A stretch of DNA of 64,000 nucleotides. Source: Luscinia megarhynchos. Lineage: Eukaryota; Chordata; Aves; Passeriformes; Turdidae. The notes under the pieces are model-generated. The model did no database searches. It was not told where the DNA came from and was given only the letters and a program-made list of their open reading frames with translations. Where the stretch lies: assembly GCA_034336665.1 (NCBI GenBank), contig JAPFBE010000003.1:67127352-67191351 (forward strand), given 5' to 3'. Both the position numbers and the translations under genes were made by a program. This document shows, piece after piece, positions 1-13,100 of this stretch (within the stretch, counting starts at the first letter, position 1; every line of letters begins with the position of its first letter).

Positions 1-1790
1 TAACAGGGATGTAGCTGGAGAGTATCCAGCTGAGAGGATGTATGAAGGAATATTCCAAATCTCTGTCCAGCATTTTTTGACGTGTTCCTGTGAACTAAGC
101 ACTAGTGATCTTACAATTTGACGTGCAATTTTGATCTCAGAAAGCACCACTGACTGCTGCCTTCTCAGCAGCCCACTGGTCCACAGGGTGACAGGGGATG
201 GGTACTGGAAGGGATTGAGGCTTCAAGTGTGTTAATTAATTTGTGGCAATTATTTAGGGAAATGGGGGGAGAGAGCACCAGACAAGTGACGGTGCCAGCA
301 AACTTTACCCATTTGTCTGCCCTGCCTCACCAGCAGATCTTTTTCTCTGAGTGCCTGGGAAGGACTGAGTTTGAGCTGCCCCATTCACGGTGTCCCCACA
401 GCATCACCTGCACCTCACACTTATTTACAAGTGATCCAGACAGGCAACCAAAGTGCTCAAGCAAAATCCTGCCGCGTGCATAACAAAACCCAGGAGCTGC
501 TTTGTTCTACACCCCGCAGTTTCGCAGCCACGTAAATAGCTCCGGGGCACCAGTGACTTGAACACTGCTTTGTCATGGCTGAAAAGTGATTCTATTTATT
601 GAACATTTGTTTTACACTTGAGAGCTAAAAACTTGCTTTTCCCACCTCCTGCTGGAGACGCAGGCTCGGTGACTCATGGAGATCCACTCTGCTCAGCCTG
701 GGGGCTGTGATGGAGAAGAATCCCTCTAAAACCGCAAAGGTTTTGGATTCAGAGCCCTGTGGCAAATGCATGAACAGGAAAGTGGAGCAGAGATGTGTGT
801 TGGGTGGGCAGGGGTCAGGCACTCCGTGGGTGTGCTGTGGCCGGGGAGCATCACTGGCTACCTGGGTTTTGCTTCGAGGATGTGCAACAAGTCTTCAAGA
901 GGATGCAGAGCTCCCCTCACCTCAGGGGTGGGATCATAACATTTCACCCCACAGGGCTTCTTCTGCCAGGGAGGCTCCTGCTTCCCTCCCTGGCTCGCTT
1001 TCTGAGTGGCTACCATGTGTGTGACACCGTGTGTGACATCCTGGCAGCACTGCTCAGCACAGGCCAACCCATCCACCATCCCCAGAAATCCTTGCCCTGC
1101 CGAGCACCAGGAAAAACTGCTGCACCTTGGGGGTGACAAAGCACTGCCACTGGTTGTCCTGACAGCTGCAGAATCTGTGTTGCTGATAAGAATTATTTTG
1201 ACAATAATTGATTTAGTTACAATCCTCTGCACAGAAGAGGAGCCTTGCTTTCTCAAGTTAGGCCAGAATATGCAAGATAACAAAATATTACACTACAATA
1301 CCCACTTTTAATTTTAAACCTCAAAAAGTTAAACAGTTTTAAATACTATAGCAGAAAATGAGAACAAGCTGAAGTGGGAAAAGAAATCAAAATGTGGCTT
1401 GTCATACTTTCTTTGCTAAAAATGGCCCAGACTATCCTGTAATATGGTCTAAGTTGGGCATTACTTTGTTCTGAAAGCTTCATGTTTTAACAACATTAGT
1501 GTGATGGTGCAAAATAATTACAGGTACAGTAGTGATTTGCACTGTAAAGTTTCGGATTCTTTTATCCATAATTCCAAGTTTTCATTTGAGGAAATGAATG
1601 TTTAAGAGAGAACTGCAAACCTGGTTTGCAATATGTGCCAGGAAAATTCATTGTATATACGATAGGTTACATTTTATTAATAAATAGTTAAATCGTTGGA
1701 AATCATTCAGAGAACCTGAGCTGAATATGAATTTGTGTCACAGTCAATGAGTAGTGTCAGGTAAATGAAGGCTGAGAATGTTGTGTTGCA
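1..1790. other. Intergenic, nothing recognised
   Basis: CpG-poor unique-looking DNA, more AT-rich from about 1,180 to 1,750. The overlapping open frames at 625-1,311 on both strands have no protein resemblance. No repeat, RNA gene or promoter is seen. Confidence 0.6.
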
Positions 1791-1908
1791 GAATCACGGT
1801 ATCATGGAATTGTTAAGGCTGGAAAAGACCTCTAAGATCATGGAGCCCAGCATTAACCCAGCCCTGCCACCTCCACCACAAAGCCACTTCCCCGAGTGCC
1901 ACAAACAC
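1791..1908 (-). mobile_element. CR1 LINE 3'-end fragment (minus strand)
   Basis: It begins with a degenerate form of the reversed CR1 terminus (GAATCACGGTATCATGGAAT), followed by 'ggctggaaaagacctctaag', the reverse complement of the CR1 3' UTR. Only about 120 bases are recognisable before the similarity to my memory of the family fades near a 'gagtgccac' stretch. The overlapping open frames of about 90-120 codons here carry no protein resemblance. Confidence 0.85.
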
Positions 1909-3349
1909 ACATTTTCTGAGCACTGCAGAGGCTGGTTCCCTGTGCCTGTGGGGAGCTCCAGCTGCCTGTGGGAGCATGGTGTGGTGCAGCCTGGGGCTCT
2001 GTGCACCTTTTTGCCCTTAGGCTTTGTCGAAAGCTGCAGAAATCTCTGATGGCTGAGTGGCTGTGGAGGGAGGGGTGGGGCTGTGTCATGCTCTGGTCCT
2101 GTCCCTGTCTGCGCCTGTGGCTGTAAAAGGAGAACAAACCGCAGGGCAGCCACCCTGCCCAGGGCTCTGTCAGATTCTTGATGCCTTAACTTTCAGTCCA
2201 TGTCCATGTAGAGACAGTGAACTTCTGTGTGAGTGGCCAAGCGCAGGAATGTGCCATGGCCCAGGGCCCGTCCCTGCCTGGGATTGTGGCTTCAAAATGC
2301 AAAATACTATCAACAACCAAAGGAAGCAGCCACCCTGGCTCACCTGGCTGGACCCACATCTCCCTGGCACACAGGGGACACTCTTGCCATGGTGTCATGG
2401 GCCACCACCAGGCAGCTGCCTGCCCTGGCAGGGCCACCACACCAGTAGGCTGGTGCCAAGAGCTGCTGTCATTTTGGATTGCTTGACTCAGTGTTGGTGT
2501 CCTCGTACAAATTAGGAAGTGTCTGGCTCCATGGCTGAAGAGGGGAGTGCACCAGGCTGCTCCTGCTGTGATATACCTGGAATTGTTGGTGGCCATGCTT
2601 GGGTCAGGAACATGTGTGTGACATATCTCTGGTCCCACTGGTGTGCTCAGCACCTTTGGGATGAGTGGTGTGCCCTTCCCACATATTTTCATAGGAACAT
2701 GGTGAAGCACCAATGAAATGAGCTGCAGGTGTGTTTTCTATCCTGGAGGTGTGAAATTGCCACGGCAATTTCCTAATTAATTATCATAGTTAATTATTTT
2801 TCCCAGGGACCTCTTCCCTGCTGACTTTTCAGTTTGAAAAGACAGGATGTCTGCAGCACTGTATGTTGCAGATGGAAACATCGTGGCTGTGGTTGCTGTT
2901 TGCTGTATGATTGTGTTTATCCCACATACAGAGAAAGTGTGGCAAATGCCAGGATATAAATCCCAGAGTAGACTTTAGGAAAGAGGAGTAAGAAAACACT
3001 TGTGACAGAAGATGGGCCCCAACAGTACACCTTAGCCTTTGGGAAGAGAACAAAATTACTGCTGAAGCCAGCAAGCATTTCCAGTCCAAGCTGGTTTGCC
3101 ACACACAGATGTGGATCACCTAATTGCCTGACCATAGCTATTGGGAAAGAATGGCCATAAACTATTTCTGGGATAAAATTTCTTCCACTCGCCCTCTTCA
3201 GTGATGTTTATGTGAGAGCTAGGCCTCCTCTGATCTGTTTACTGAGGAATGCTTTGCAGAAAATGCATCTCTAACGAGGTTGTGCCCTTCCTCACGGCTC
3301 TGTGATGCGTGGTGTGTTCCTGTCCCAGGTCACCCATCACTCACACGTG
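1909..3349. other. Intergenic; one homeodomain-type AT cluster
   Basis: No gene is recognised. A cluster of TAATTA-type homeodomain cores lies at about 2,774-2,797 (TAATTAATTAT, then TTAATTATT). The rest is GC-moderate, CA/TG-rich DNA with scattered short frames. Confidence 0.5.
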
Positions 3350-3730
3350 GCAGTGAGTGCAGGGAGAGGGGAGCAGGGGCAGCCTCCCCCCGCCCGGAGG
3401 GTGATCCCACCACACGGCAGAAGGTGAAAGGCATTCACCCCGTTCTAGCATGGGCTGCATGGACTTTTTCCGGGAAACATCCAAACCCCATCAGGGCCGG
3501 GATGAGGACGGCATCCCTTAGGTCTGGGACCCCACACATCCTTTCCTGCGGAAAGGCAGCAGCTTCAGCGGGGGCATCCCAAGGACCGAGCCGAGCTCTC
3601 GCCGGGCAGCCGGACCAGGCTGGAGCTCCAGCAGCCCCGAGAGGCATTTTTGCAGCCGGTATTGCCGCCAGAGAGGGGAGCGGGGCCGGCGCGGAGCCGC
3701 TCCGTGCGCCGGGCGCTCCCGGGCGCTCCC

Positions 3731-3751
3731 GGCACCGGCACCGGCACCGGC
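3731..3751. repeat. Short GGCACC/CACCGG tandem repeat
   Basis: Three and a half copies of a six-base unit sit in the core of the orphan CpG island, immediately after a duplicated ten-base GGGCGCTCCC unit. Confidence 0.8.
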
Positions 3752-3762
3752 GGGGTGCAGCC

Positions 3763-3774
3763 GCCCTCTGCCGG
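3763..3774 (-). promoter_or_regulatory. CTCF-like motif in the orphan CpG island
   Basis: GCCCTCTGCCGG matches the reverse complement of the CTCF core CCASYAGRKGGC at 11 of 12 positions, and on the minus strand it reads CCGGCAGAGGGC. Several 11/12 matches occur in the window by chance, so this one gains weight only from its CpG-island setting. Confidence 0.3.
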
Positions 3775-4110
3775 CCTCCCGCCGCACAGCTCCCCCGGAA
3801 CAGCTCCCCCGAGCCGTGCCGCACCTGCCCGGCTTCCCCAGGCTGGCCGCCCCGAGCGGGGATGGCTGAACCGTGCCCAGGGGGTGCAGTGCGCAGTGTG
3901 CAGCGCCCGCAGTGCCTGCAGAGGCTGAGAACCGAGCGCCTGGTGCTGGTTTTCAGTGCTTCAGTGTCGCTGGATGCTCCTTGTGCTGTTGGCATTCTGG
4001 CATCTGGGGTTCAGTGCCGCAGAAGCCGGCAGGGCGCCCAGCCTGGGTGTGACCGCGCAGGTGACAATGCCGCTGTCTCCCGCGGCCGGGGTGGCAGAGC
4101 TGGTCCTGGT

Positions 4111-7100
4111 AGCTCTCACATTACTTGGGTGCTCCAGAATCTGGGTTTGTTCACTCCCCGTGGCCAAGAAGCAGAAGGACAAAGTCCCAGCTCTGTCTGG
4201 TTTCCTCCTGCTAGGTCTTGCCAAGGGATTTCTCAAGGATGCTGTGAGTGATGCTGTATCCATCCATCCATCCCAAGGTGTGTGGAGGGGATAGCTGTGA
4301 CTATAAACTGAGTCTTGAAGTTGCATTGCTGTTTAGCTTCACCTGACACAAGGATGCAGTGTTACCCCAGGTTTTCTGTAAATTCTCTTTCCATGCAAAT
4401 GTCAGAGAGAGGCTGGAATGAGATACCATGTGAAAAATAACAGGCTTTTTAGTGCCCAGCTGGGTATGATGTCCAGCTGTGCACAATTCCAGGAAATGGC
4501 TATACAGGGAGAGCTCTGGAAATGCATTTTTCACTTACCATAAATGATGAGTCAAACCAGGAAGGCCAGGCACAGAAAAAGGCAGTCACAGTGCCTGTGG
4601 GCTGTGGAAGAGCAGAGGGGCAGAAGCACTGCTGAGCCAGGTGCACAGGAATGCCTGGGTGAGATATTCAACCACAGCATCCCATGGAGGTCTCAGGGCC
4701 ACTACAGCATGTGGTAGCATTTCTGTGCAGGAAACTTTCTCCTACTGAACTTTGTTTTCCTTCTGTTTTCTCTCCATTGCAGTCCTGGGTGTCCCAGCCT
4801 GCTCCACTGGGTGCTGGCTGGGCAATGCCATGACATCTCCAAATTCATCATCAAAGCAAAGTCCCCACACCTGGTGGTGCCTGCAGAGCAACAGCAGCAG
4901 GAACAGAGGGAGTGGGAAGTGCAGCCTGGGAATGTTAGCAGAGAAGAACAGGAACTATTTCTCTTGCTCCACTTGGAACAAAAAAGATGATTTAAAGTGG
5001 AACAGTCCCTCTCATGCTTTCTAATTTAATGTGATTGATGATAATTTGGTTGGACAACTACAATTCTCACAAATACTTTGGTGTCATTTTGGGGAATGGA
5101 AAAAGCATTATGTTGATTTGAGCTGCAGAATTACCAGTGGTCACTGAAGTGTACAAATATAAATAACTCTTCCAGGATGGTTTGGGATTGGAATACTGAA
5201 ATGCAGTAGTGGTTGCTGCTTTCAGGAAATTGTAGATTGAGTGATTCAATATTAACTGTTTTAAACATAACTATAAATACATCAGAGTTTTAATTAAAAT
5301 TGCCTAGAAGTAAGTAATTATTTTAGCAATTCAAACAGGAGCTAAAAAATAGGTTCTCACCCTTTTTAAAAGCAGGACACTGTCAAAGGATGATCTTTTT
5401 TTTTTTTTTTTTTCCTGAAGAATTTAAGATTTTATTCTGGGTCTGAAGTGGCAAAAAGTGAGATTATTGTTTTGCCCAAGACAAGACAGCAATGAGCAAG
5501 GAGCCTGAAGGAGAATGATGTCCCCACTCCAGCTCCTTGGGCTTTGAGGCCAGGGTGGTCCAGTCTGGCAATTTCAAGAGATGCTGCAGAACCAGGATTT
5601 CCATGGCCAAGGCAGTTTTGTGTTGTTGTGTTCTAGAAGATCTCTGGCAGTGGGGATCTGGGTCCCAAGGCTCAGGTCCTGTCAGAAGAGACATTCATCA
5701 ACTGCTGAAAACATGTCTTCAGGACAAAGTTATTTTGAGGAGGAGGAATTGCAGTTATATCCTGCCTGGTGAAGCTCTATCAACCCCTGACAGCCTCTGG
5801 GGCTGGGGTTTGGTGGCAGCTGGCATGGGATCTTGCCATGGCTGTGAACCACTGGTGTTTTCTGCTGGTCTGGACCCTGAGCTCATGAGTGAAGCTGAGC
5901 ATCTGCTTTAAAGCTTCAGTGCAGGGGTGTCTGAATGAGAGCTGGAGATTTGCTCCCCTCTTCAGACCTCACAGACATTCAGCCTAGAGTTACTCAGACT
6001 GCACAGCACAATTACCACTTAAACCTGGCAGCAATTACTTCCCTGTTCCCTGGGATTTCAGGGAAAATCCTTGTCCTGGAAGCTGCACTTCCCATCCCAG
6101 AGATAACTAACTTTCTGCCTAGATGGCCAAAGCTGCAAGAGTAGGAGTGGTGGAAAGATGAACAAAGATGCTGTTATTTATGCACTTGTTACTCAGCTCT
6201 TATGAAGCAAGTATTTGTAGTCACTTCTCACCATAGGGAGGCACTGATACACACTGTGTGACATTTTCTGTGGGTGCCAGGCTCCTCACTCAGCTGTGCT
6301 CTGGCCCTGCTGGCTCTTTGCTGGGCTAGTGGCTGTGGGTAACCCTGTGGATCCCACTATGTGCATCATCACCAGCACAGATGCCTGTGCCAGAGTAGCA
6401 AATCACAGGACAGACAGCACATCTCAGCCTCTGTTGCACTGCCAGCAGCAAAGGTTTCCTGCAGTCAGTGCAGTACTGCTGCTGGAGAGGGGGGCAGTGG
6501 GGACAGGAGAGGGAGGAAGGCTTTGCTGTTCTTTAGTGAGGCTTGGGCCCCTTGTGTTTTTTCATTTTCTGGTTAGTTTGTCTGTTTTGAACATGTCCAA
6601 AAAGCAGAGTTGGGTGAGAGATGGGAAACTGCTGGTTGGGTGAGCACATGCTGCAGTTTCACTGCTACAGCACAGTCCTGTGTGAGCTCAGTGCTCTTGG
6701 GGGCTGTGGGAGCAGCTAAAGTCTACCAAAATAAAAATATAAAAGTGCTTCCAGGCTCACCCCTCTGCTCAGAGACTTGTGAGATGTTACACATCCTCTG
6801 CCAGGCAGTGGGATGCAGATCAGAACTCTTTTCGTGTGGACCCCCCACCCTGAGCCCCACGGTGTGTGGGCTGCTCCCCACCCCCAGCAAGGGCGAGTGG
6901 GGGACTGACCCAGCCTGGGGGCAATAACCCAGCTAGGGGAGCATCCCTGCCCACAGGAGGGAGCCTGCATCCTCAGCTCCCCTGTCTGCCAGGAGCCCCG
7001 AGGTGCCCTGCAGGTGGGAAGCACCCCCAGGCAGTTTTGGTCGTGGCTGCAGGACTGTGTGTCCTTCCACTCTGTCTCAGCCAGGCAAAGATCTCTGCAG

Positions 7101-10100
7101 ACACGCTTGGCTCATCCTGCTGTGTCAGGGAAATTTTTTCAGACATTCAGCCTGCATTTCTGCTTTCTTAATCTCATTCCTAATGTTCTTTTCTTAAGCC
7201 CTTGGGGCAGTAAATAGGAGGCAGTTTAGCAGGAATAGCTAAGTAGCTGTAATGAGATTTCTGCTCAGGACAGTCTTGCCTCTCTGTTCATCTGTGTCAT
7301 GCCACTTCTGCTTGAGTCAGCGTCCCCTGGAGAGACGTGCTGCTTGCTGAGGTCTTCCCCCAGGATTTATATTTAGCCCTTTCAAATCACAATCAATTAC
7401 CTTTAGATGCCTCTCCCTCTGTTCCTGTGGCTGACTGTAGGTTCTTCAGCTCCTAGCAGAAACTGGAGAGCACAGGTCCTTCCCACCTTCTCAGTCACAG
7501 CTGCTCCTCACCATCAAGTGCTCCCTGCAGATTTCCACGTGTAGGAGTAGGGTCAGTGTTGTATTCACTTTGACCTCAAGACACAAGAGAGTTTTTGTAG
7601 GTCTTGAGCTTCCTTTCTGCTCTGACTCTTACCTTTTTATTTCCAAGATTTACAATTTCATTTAAGTGTTCTGCAGTTACTGCTTTCTATTGACTTTATT
7701 TACTTTTCACTTTTGTCCTGCCTCATTCTTTCACACTTAACAATGAAGTTCTCTGAACTACTGCCCACTTTTTCTCCTCCTCCCCTTTCACACTTCTTTT
7801 TCCTCCCGAGACACTCATCCTGCTGGGATGGGCAGCAGCTGCAAAGGTCCACAGAGAAGCTGCTCTTGGCCCTAAAATGCAGCTGTAAATGAGAGCTAAC
7901 TTCCCGTGGTACCCAGCCCCCCCATTTCACCCAGCTGATAGGAAATTTGCCTTCTGAGCCTGCTGCAAACTGCTCCCAATTATCCTAATGGTCCTCTAGT
8001 GCTGTATTCCTACAGGCACTCTTACCCTTGGATGCCCTCCAAGCCCTTCTGCTGCACCCCAGGGCACACAAAACACACCCTTGGCACCCTTTGCTACAAG
8101 AAGGCACTACACTGGCAGCCTGTGACACATCATTTCAGCCCCTTGGAACTGGGAAACCATGGAAAAACAACCATTACACTTAATGACTGTGGGGGCACAG
8201 TGCAGGACTCCAGACCTGGGCCAGCTCTGAGAGGCCAAGCCACCTTCCAGCAGGCTGGGCACAAGCCACTGCCTGCCCCAGGAGATGGGGACGCTGTCCC
8301 TGGCTCGGGGAGGACACTGAGGTGCCTGCCATCAGATGGAGAGGTGCCTGTGCTGCACAGCCACAGAGCTCAGTCCTGCTGAGCTTGGGCTGCTCAGAGT
8401 CACCGGGGGCTGCAGGGTGCTCAGCTGTGCTGCTCCAGCTCTCTGAGCTCACCTGCAGCAGCTTCTCCTGCAGTCCCCCCAGGCAGGCACAGCTCCTGCG
8501 GGCCAGGTGGAGGTGCAGAGGAATCTGTGGCAGCAGGCAGGTTTGCTCTGTGTGTGGCAATGAGCAGTAATGGGTGCAGCACCATCCACTTCTCCTCCGG
8601 CACTGCCTGGCCCCTGCTGACCTGCACCCACCCGGAGAGGGATGGATTGGCTGGGGAGCAGTTTTCACAGTTTCAATGCCTTAGCACAGCATAGCTTCAA
8701 ATATTTTTTAATTATATTGAATATAATATATTAAACTGAATTTTATTAAAATATGCTGGAAGCTTCTTTTGGCGTGTGGTGTGCAGGAAGGATGTGAACA
8801 GCTCATTCTGGGGTCTCTGATGGATGTTGTTCCTTGCAGGTCCATGCCTTTGCCAATGTGTTTCGGCTCCTCCCATAATGTTTATCACCTCTGAAAACAC
8901 CCACAGGATTTGAATCAGTCTATTTGGGAAGTAATTGATGTTATCAGATGTGTGTGTCAGAAGGAATTTGTCCCTAGAGCAATTAGGTTGGTTGGTTGTC
9001 TTCCACGGGATCTCTCTTGATTTATATAAATTGCAGTAAATATAGGCTTGGCCTCCTGTTAGTCAGGCTGGGACTGGTCTGACTGGGTGATGAAAAGCTC
9101 CTGGGTTTAATGTCTCTGCATATTTCCTCGCAGGTGAGCTCCTGCCTTTGCAGCCTGCTCGTGTGCAGGGATGCTCACCGGTATGCAAGCAGCAGCTGCA
9201 TCCTGCAGCACAGAGCAGGGCAGCCTCACACCACCCCTGAGCCATCATGTCAGCACAAAAGGGACACTTTGCTTCAAACTCCTCCTCGGAGCAGCTGGCA
9301 CGAGATGCCCCTGTGGCTCTTCCTGTTGTGTTACAAACTGATGTGCAAATAATGGGAGATGTGAAATGATGCCCTTCCTGTGCTGCACACAAACAGGCTC
9401 TGACCCAGGCACCTCAGGCTTTGACTAAGCCTCTTGATGGGCTTCAATATCACATGTTATGTGTTTCCTGGGTCAAGGAAATGCCTGCTGGTTCTGGAAG
9501 GCAAAACAGCCGTGGGATGTGCTGGGGCAGCAAGCGGGGTAGAAAGCCACCTGAGGATGAGAGCATGCTCTAGTTCCCATTTAATGGTGGATCTCAGGTC
9601 TAGAGACCTTCCTCTTGTAAAGACTCTGCTCTGGAGGGGGCAGGGAAGTCACATCTCCAGTCACAAATAAAAGTAATATATTTTCTCCTCTGGGGAGTGG
9701 TTCTGGAAGAGCTGAAGTTGTGCCAAGCCAGAGCTGTCCCTGCCTGGCAAAGCCAGTTTGCTCTCACAGACCAGAACTCAGACCTGCTCTTTCACAGGTA
9801 GCCAGGTCCACCCAAACCCTCCTGCCCTTGTGGTGCCTCCTGATGGTGACACCCACCCCTTGCCCTGGTCAGGGTAGCCTGGCATTGGGGATCTCACTTG
9901 GGGTGAGATGAGGCTTTCAAGTCTGGTTCTGCCACCGCAGTGGTTTGGGAGAAATGCAAACCAACCAAAAGCTGAAGCAGTGCTCAGGACCCAGCTGCCA
10001 GTGCTGGGACAGCTCATGGGTGTGCAATGTGTCCCAGCATGACTTCCACCCCAGCAGCAATCACAGTGAGACACCTCCTGTGTCTTTAAGTGCTTCCTTC

Positions 10101-13100
10101 CCTTGTGCCCTCCCCGCTGCCCCTGCCCCACGTGGAACTACTCGCAATTCCCACTAGGGTAGGTGGGCACATTCCCCAGGACCAGGGGCTCCCTCGTGGC
10201 CTTTTGCAGCAGGGAGGGGACACTGGCACTCCCACCCTTGTGCCCTTGCTCCTTGTCTCCCTGCACCCAGAAGTGGGCACTCACCCTTGTGCCCTTGGCT
10301 TACCTTCCTGCTCCAGAAAGCACTTCCATTGAAACTCTGCTCCAGCACAGCTGGCACCTGCAAACAACTTCCTAAATCAAGGGGCCACTCTTACCCAGGA
10401 TGCAGAATTACAACTTGCCCGAAAAGAGAAATCTTGGTCATTGTCAGGTAATGCCTTGGTGAGCTTTGCTGATGGTGGTGCTCGTGTATCTTACTGCTTC
10501 TGAAACATCCTCAAATGCCTAAGAGTTTGCATAAATACATATTCTAGACAATATTCATACTTCACATGTTAACACAGCTGCTAAGCTACAAACAGCAGGT
10601 GAGTAAAGAGAGGAAGGAAGATGCTTGATTGCTGTAGGAATGTAAAGGACAGTGGAGGCAGGGAGCAAACTGTTTCCTGGCTTTGCCCAGAGGCAATTCT
10701 CTAATCATCATATCCAGAATTCATGTGCTCCTCTAAGGAGGGTCCTGGGTCACGTGCTTTTTGTTCCAGGGCCAGCCAGAGAATGAAGATCCCTGGATTT
10801 CTTCTTGTGACTACTACACGTGGGTATTTACTATTTGATGCTCAAGCAAACAGAAACGTGCATAAATGTAATGTTATTATAGTAATAATGATAAAAACCA
10901 AATGGCAGAATGCAAGAAGACACCAAATTACTCTGAAATTAGTCAGACTGTCAAAAATGAGAAAAATGCTAGATGTCAGTGGAGCCTTAATTCCCACCCA
11001 CCTCTGGGTGACACAGGCTGACAGGCTGTAATTGCACCATGACACACCAGTTTGCTCTCAGGCTGGGATGAGGGTTTTCAGGAGGAGGGAGGTGGCAGGA
11101 GAGGAGAAGCAAGCCAAGCATGGCCAGCAGTGCTGGTGACTCCAGGTCCGTGCTCTAACCTGGCATCTTCTCCTGCATCAGCTGCAGGTCTGGAGCCTTC
11201 ACCCCCTTCACTTACCCCCTTTTTGCCTTTACTATCCACCTCCAGTTCATGCCTTAGTTGTGTGCACCCAGGTATTCCCTGCACTGGATTTATAATGGTG
11301 AGTTTGCTCACAGGTGCATCTGCAATGGTGCTGGTGTGGCAGCAATTTGCAGCTGCTGTGACTCTGTCTCCTCTGCTCCCTTGCAGGCACAGGCCAGCCG
11401 CCCCTCAGCTGTGCAATGAGGGGGCTGGGGTCAGTCTGCCCACCTCATCCAGGCTGCTCAGGGCAGGGTATTTTCAGAGGGCAGAGCACATTTCAGTGCA
11501 GCTCTGTGTGCCTAGCCTGCCTCAAAATCACACTTTGCTCTCCCTGCCTTCTGGCTGTCTGGGAGGCAGGGAAATCACATCACCGTGGGCTGGTGGGCTG
11601 TGGCAGAAACAGAAATATCACAGGTTCAGCAAGGGTGGATCCCCATTCTCTGGCAGGGCCATCAGCTCCTTCAGCCTGTCACTTTAGCCAGTCACTGTTC
11701 CTCTTTTTTCCTTCTCAATTGCATCACACAGGCAGTGATCTTTCAGGCAGGAGCCTTTCCTGTGCATAGCCCAGGGAGCATGTATTCCAGCCAATCTCCA
11801 CTATGTGACCATGTAATTAATTTTTCTAATCCACAGGTTAAGTGAAAGATGCAAGTAACTTTTGTAGGATGTACATTTAAGGAGTAATAATATATTGTAT
11901 TTATGTACCCTAGACCAGCTATATCATGTACATACCATGCTGGTAGAAACATGTTCTGAAACTAGTGGTTTAAAATGCTGACCTATCAGTTTTTCTGAGC
12001 ACTTTGATTAGTTGTTATTTTCTGTTTGCACAGCACCATCTAAATTCAGCTTTCCCTCAGGTCTTAAACAGTAAAAACTGCAAATAAGCCTCATTTACAG
12101 GGAGATCCAGCCTTTAAAATGTTCTTCAAAAGCATGGCTTCTATGGGGGAAAGACCACAGGTGACCCTCACCAGCCTAGAATGAGTCTGATCAGTCCTAC
12201 AAAAGCAAGGAGAAACACTGAGGCATGTTCCCCATCCCCAGCTCTTCCTGTGCTCATAGTAGACTACAGCAAACCATCAACTAAGCAGGAAAATTCTCTG
12301 CTGTGTAATGACACCTGCCAGCCTTCTGTGCTTTCTTGTAGTGGTGTAAAAGCCACAGGCAGGTCATTGGGATGCAGATCTTGCAGAGCTAATGTGCATG
12401 TTCCTGCTGAAGGGTGGCACAGCTTGTCTGCCACAGCCCTAGTCCTGTCAGGGGTCCTGGTACGAGCCTGGCCAGAGATGGGCACTGTGTGGGAGTGAAA
12501 GTGTGTCAGATAAATATGAAATTACTTTGTAGTGGGGACAGGTGTGTAGAATTTAAAGACAACCATGCTGATATCTGCCTACCCTTGGATCAGTTCCAGG
12601 GAGGCTCTGTCACTCAGGGTGCTGCAGATTCTCCTGGGGGTGCAGCCAACTTCTCCTGTGGGTCCAGCTCTGCAGCCATGGAGGAAAGGCTGCTTGGACC
12701 TTCCCTCTGCCCCTAGGAACAACCCCACCCTTTTATCTCAGAAGAAAATCTTCCCTTCTTCCTTTCCCCAAGTGTTACTGATTCTTAGCTTGTGCAGGGG
12801 GCAGTTTATGATATTCCTGCAGCACCTTTTTGTCAACATTCCCTCCCTGGAGGAGAGGGGTGGGCACAGTCATCCCCTGGCCTGACAGCAAGCAGTACCC
12901 TTAGCAACATCTTCATCTTAGCTTTACTAAGGGATCAGCACTTCCTCCAAGGTGCCCTCTCTCTTCATGTGGCAGGGTGGAAATCTTCAGTGCAGCCATG
13001 CTTTGGCCCAGTATGGGTTGGCATCCTCACCTGCCCAGTGTGACCCTGCACCAGGCAATGGACGGTGGAGCCTCTCCATAAATCCAGCTTTTGGATGAAT

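Larger units (their letters stand above)
3350..4110. promoter_or_regulatory. Orphan CpG island
   Basis: CpG density rises from about 3,380, peaks between 3,580 and 3,880, and is back to background by about 4,110. The core has tandem sub-repeats: GGGCGCTCCC twice at about 3,711-3,730 and CACCGG three times at about 3,733-3,750. No protein I recognise is encoded. The 323-codon plus-strand frame (3,280-4,251) and the 186-codon minus-strand frame (3,435-3,995) are Arg/Pro/Ala/Gly-rich, as expected of stop-poor GC-rich sequence. It could be the promoter of an unannotated transcript, an enhancer, or a GC-biased patch. It lies about 57 kb upstream of the UBL3 start. Confidence 0.6.

Noticed and set aside
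3280..4251. 323-codon plus-strand open frame through the orphan CpG island, with a 186-codon frame opposite.
   Set aside because: Low-complexity Ala/Arg/Pro composition, no signal or domain, and coincidence with high GC. I kept the island and not the frames.
11052..11687. 211-codon plus-strand frame.
   Set aside because: Ser/Leu/Pro-rich composition without domain, and overlapping frames in other phases; looks like a chance frame.
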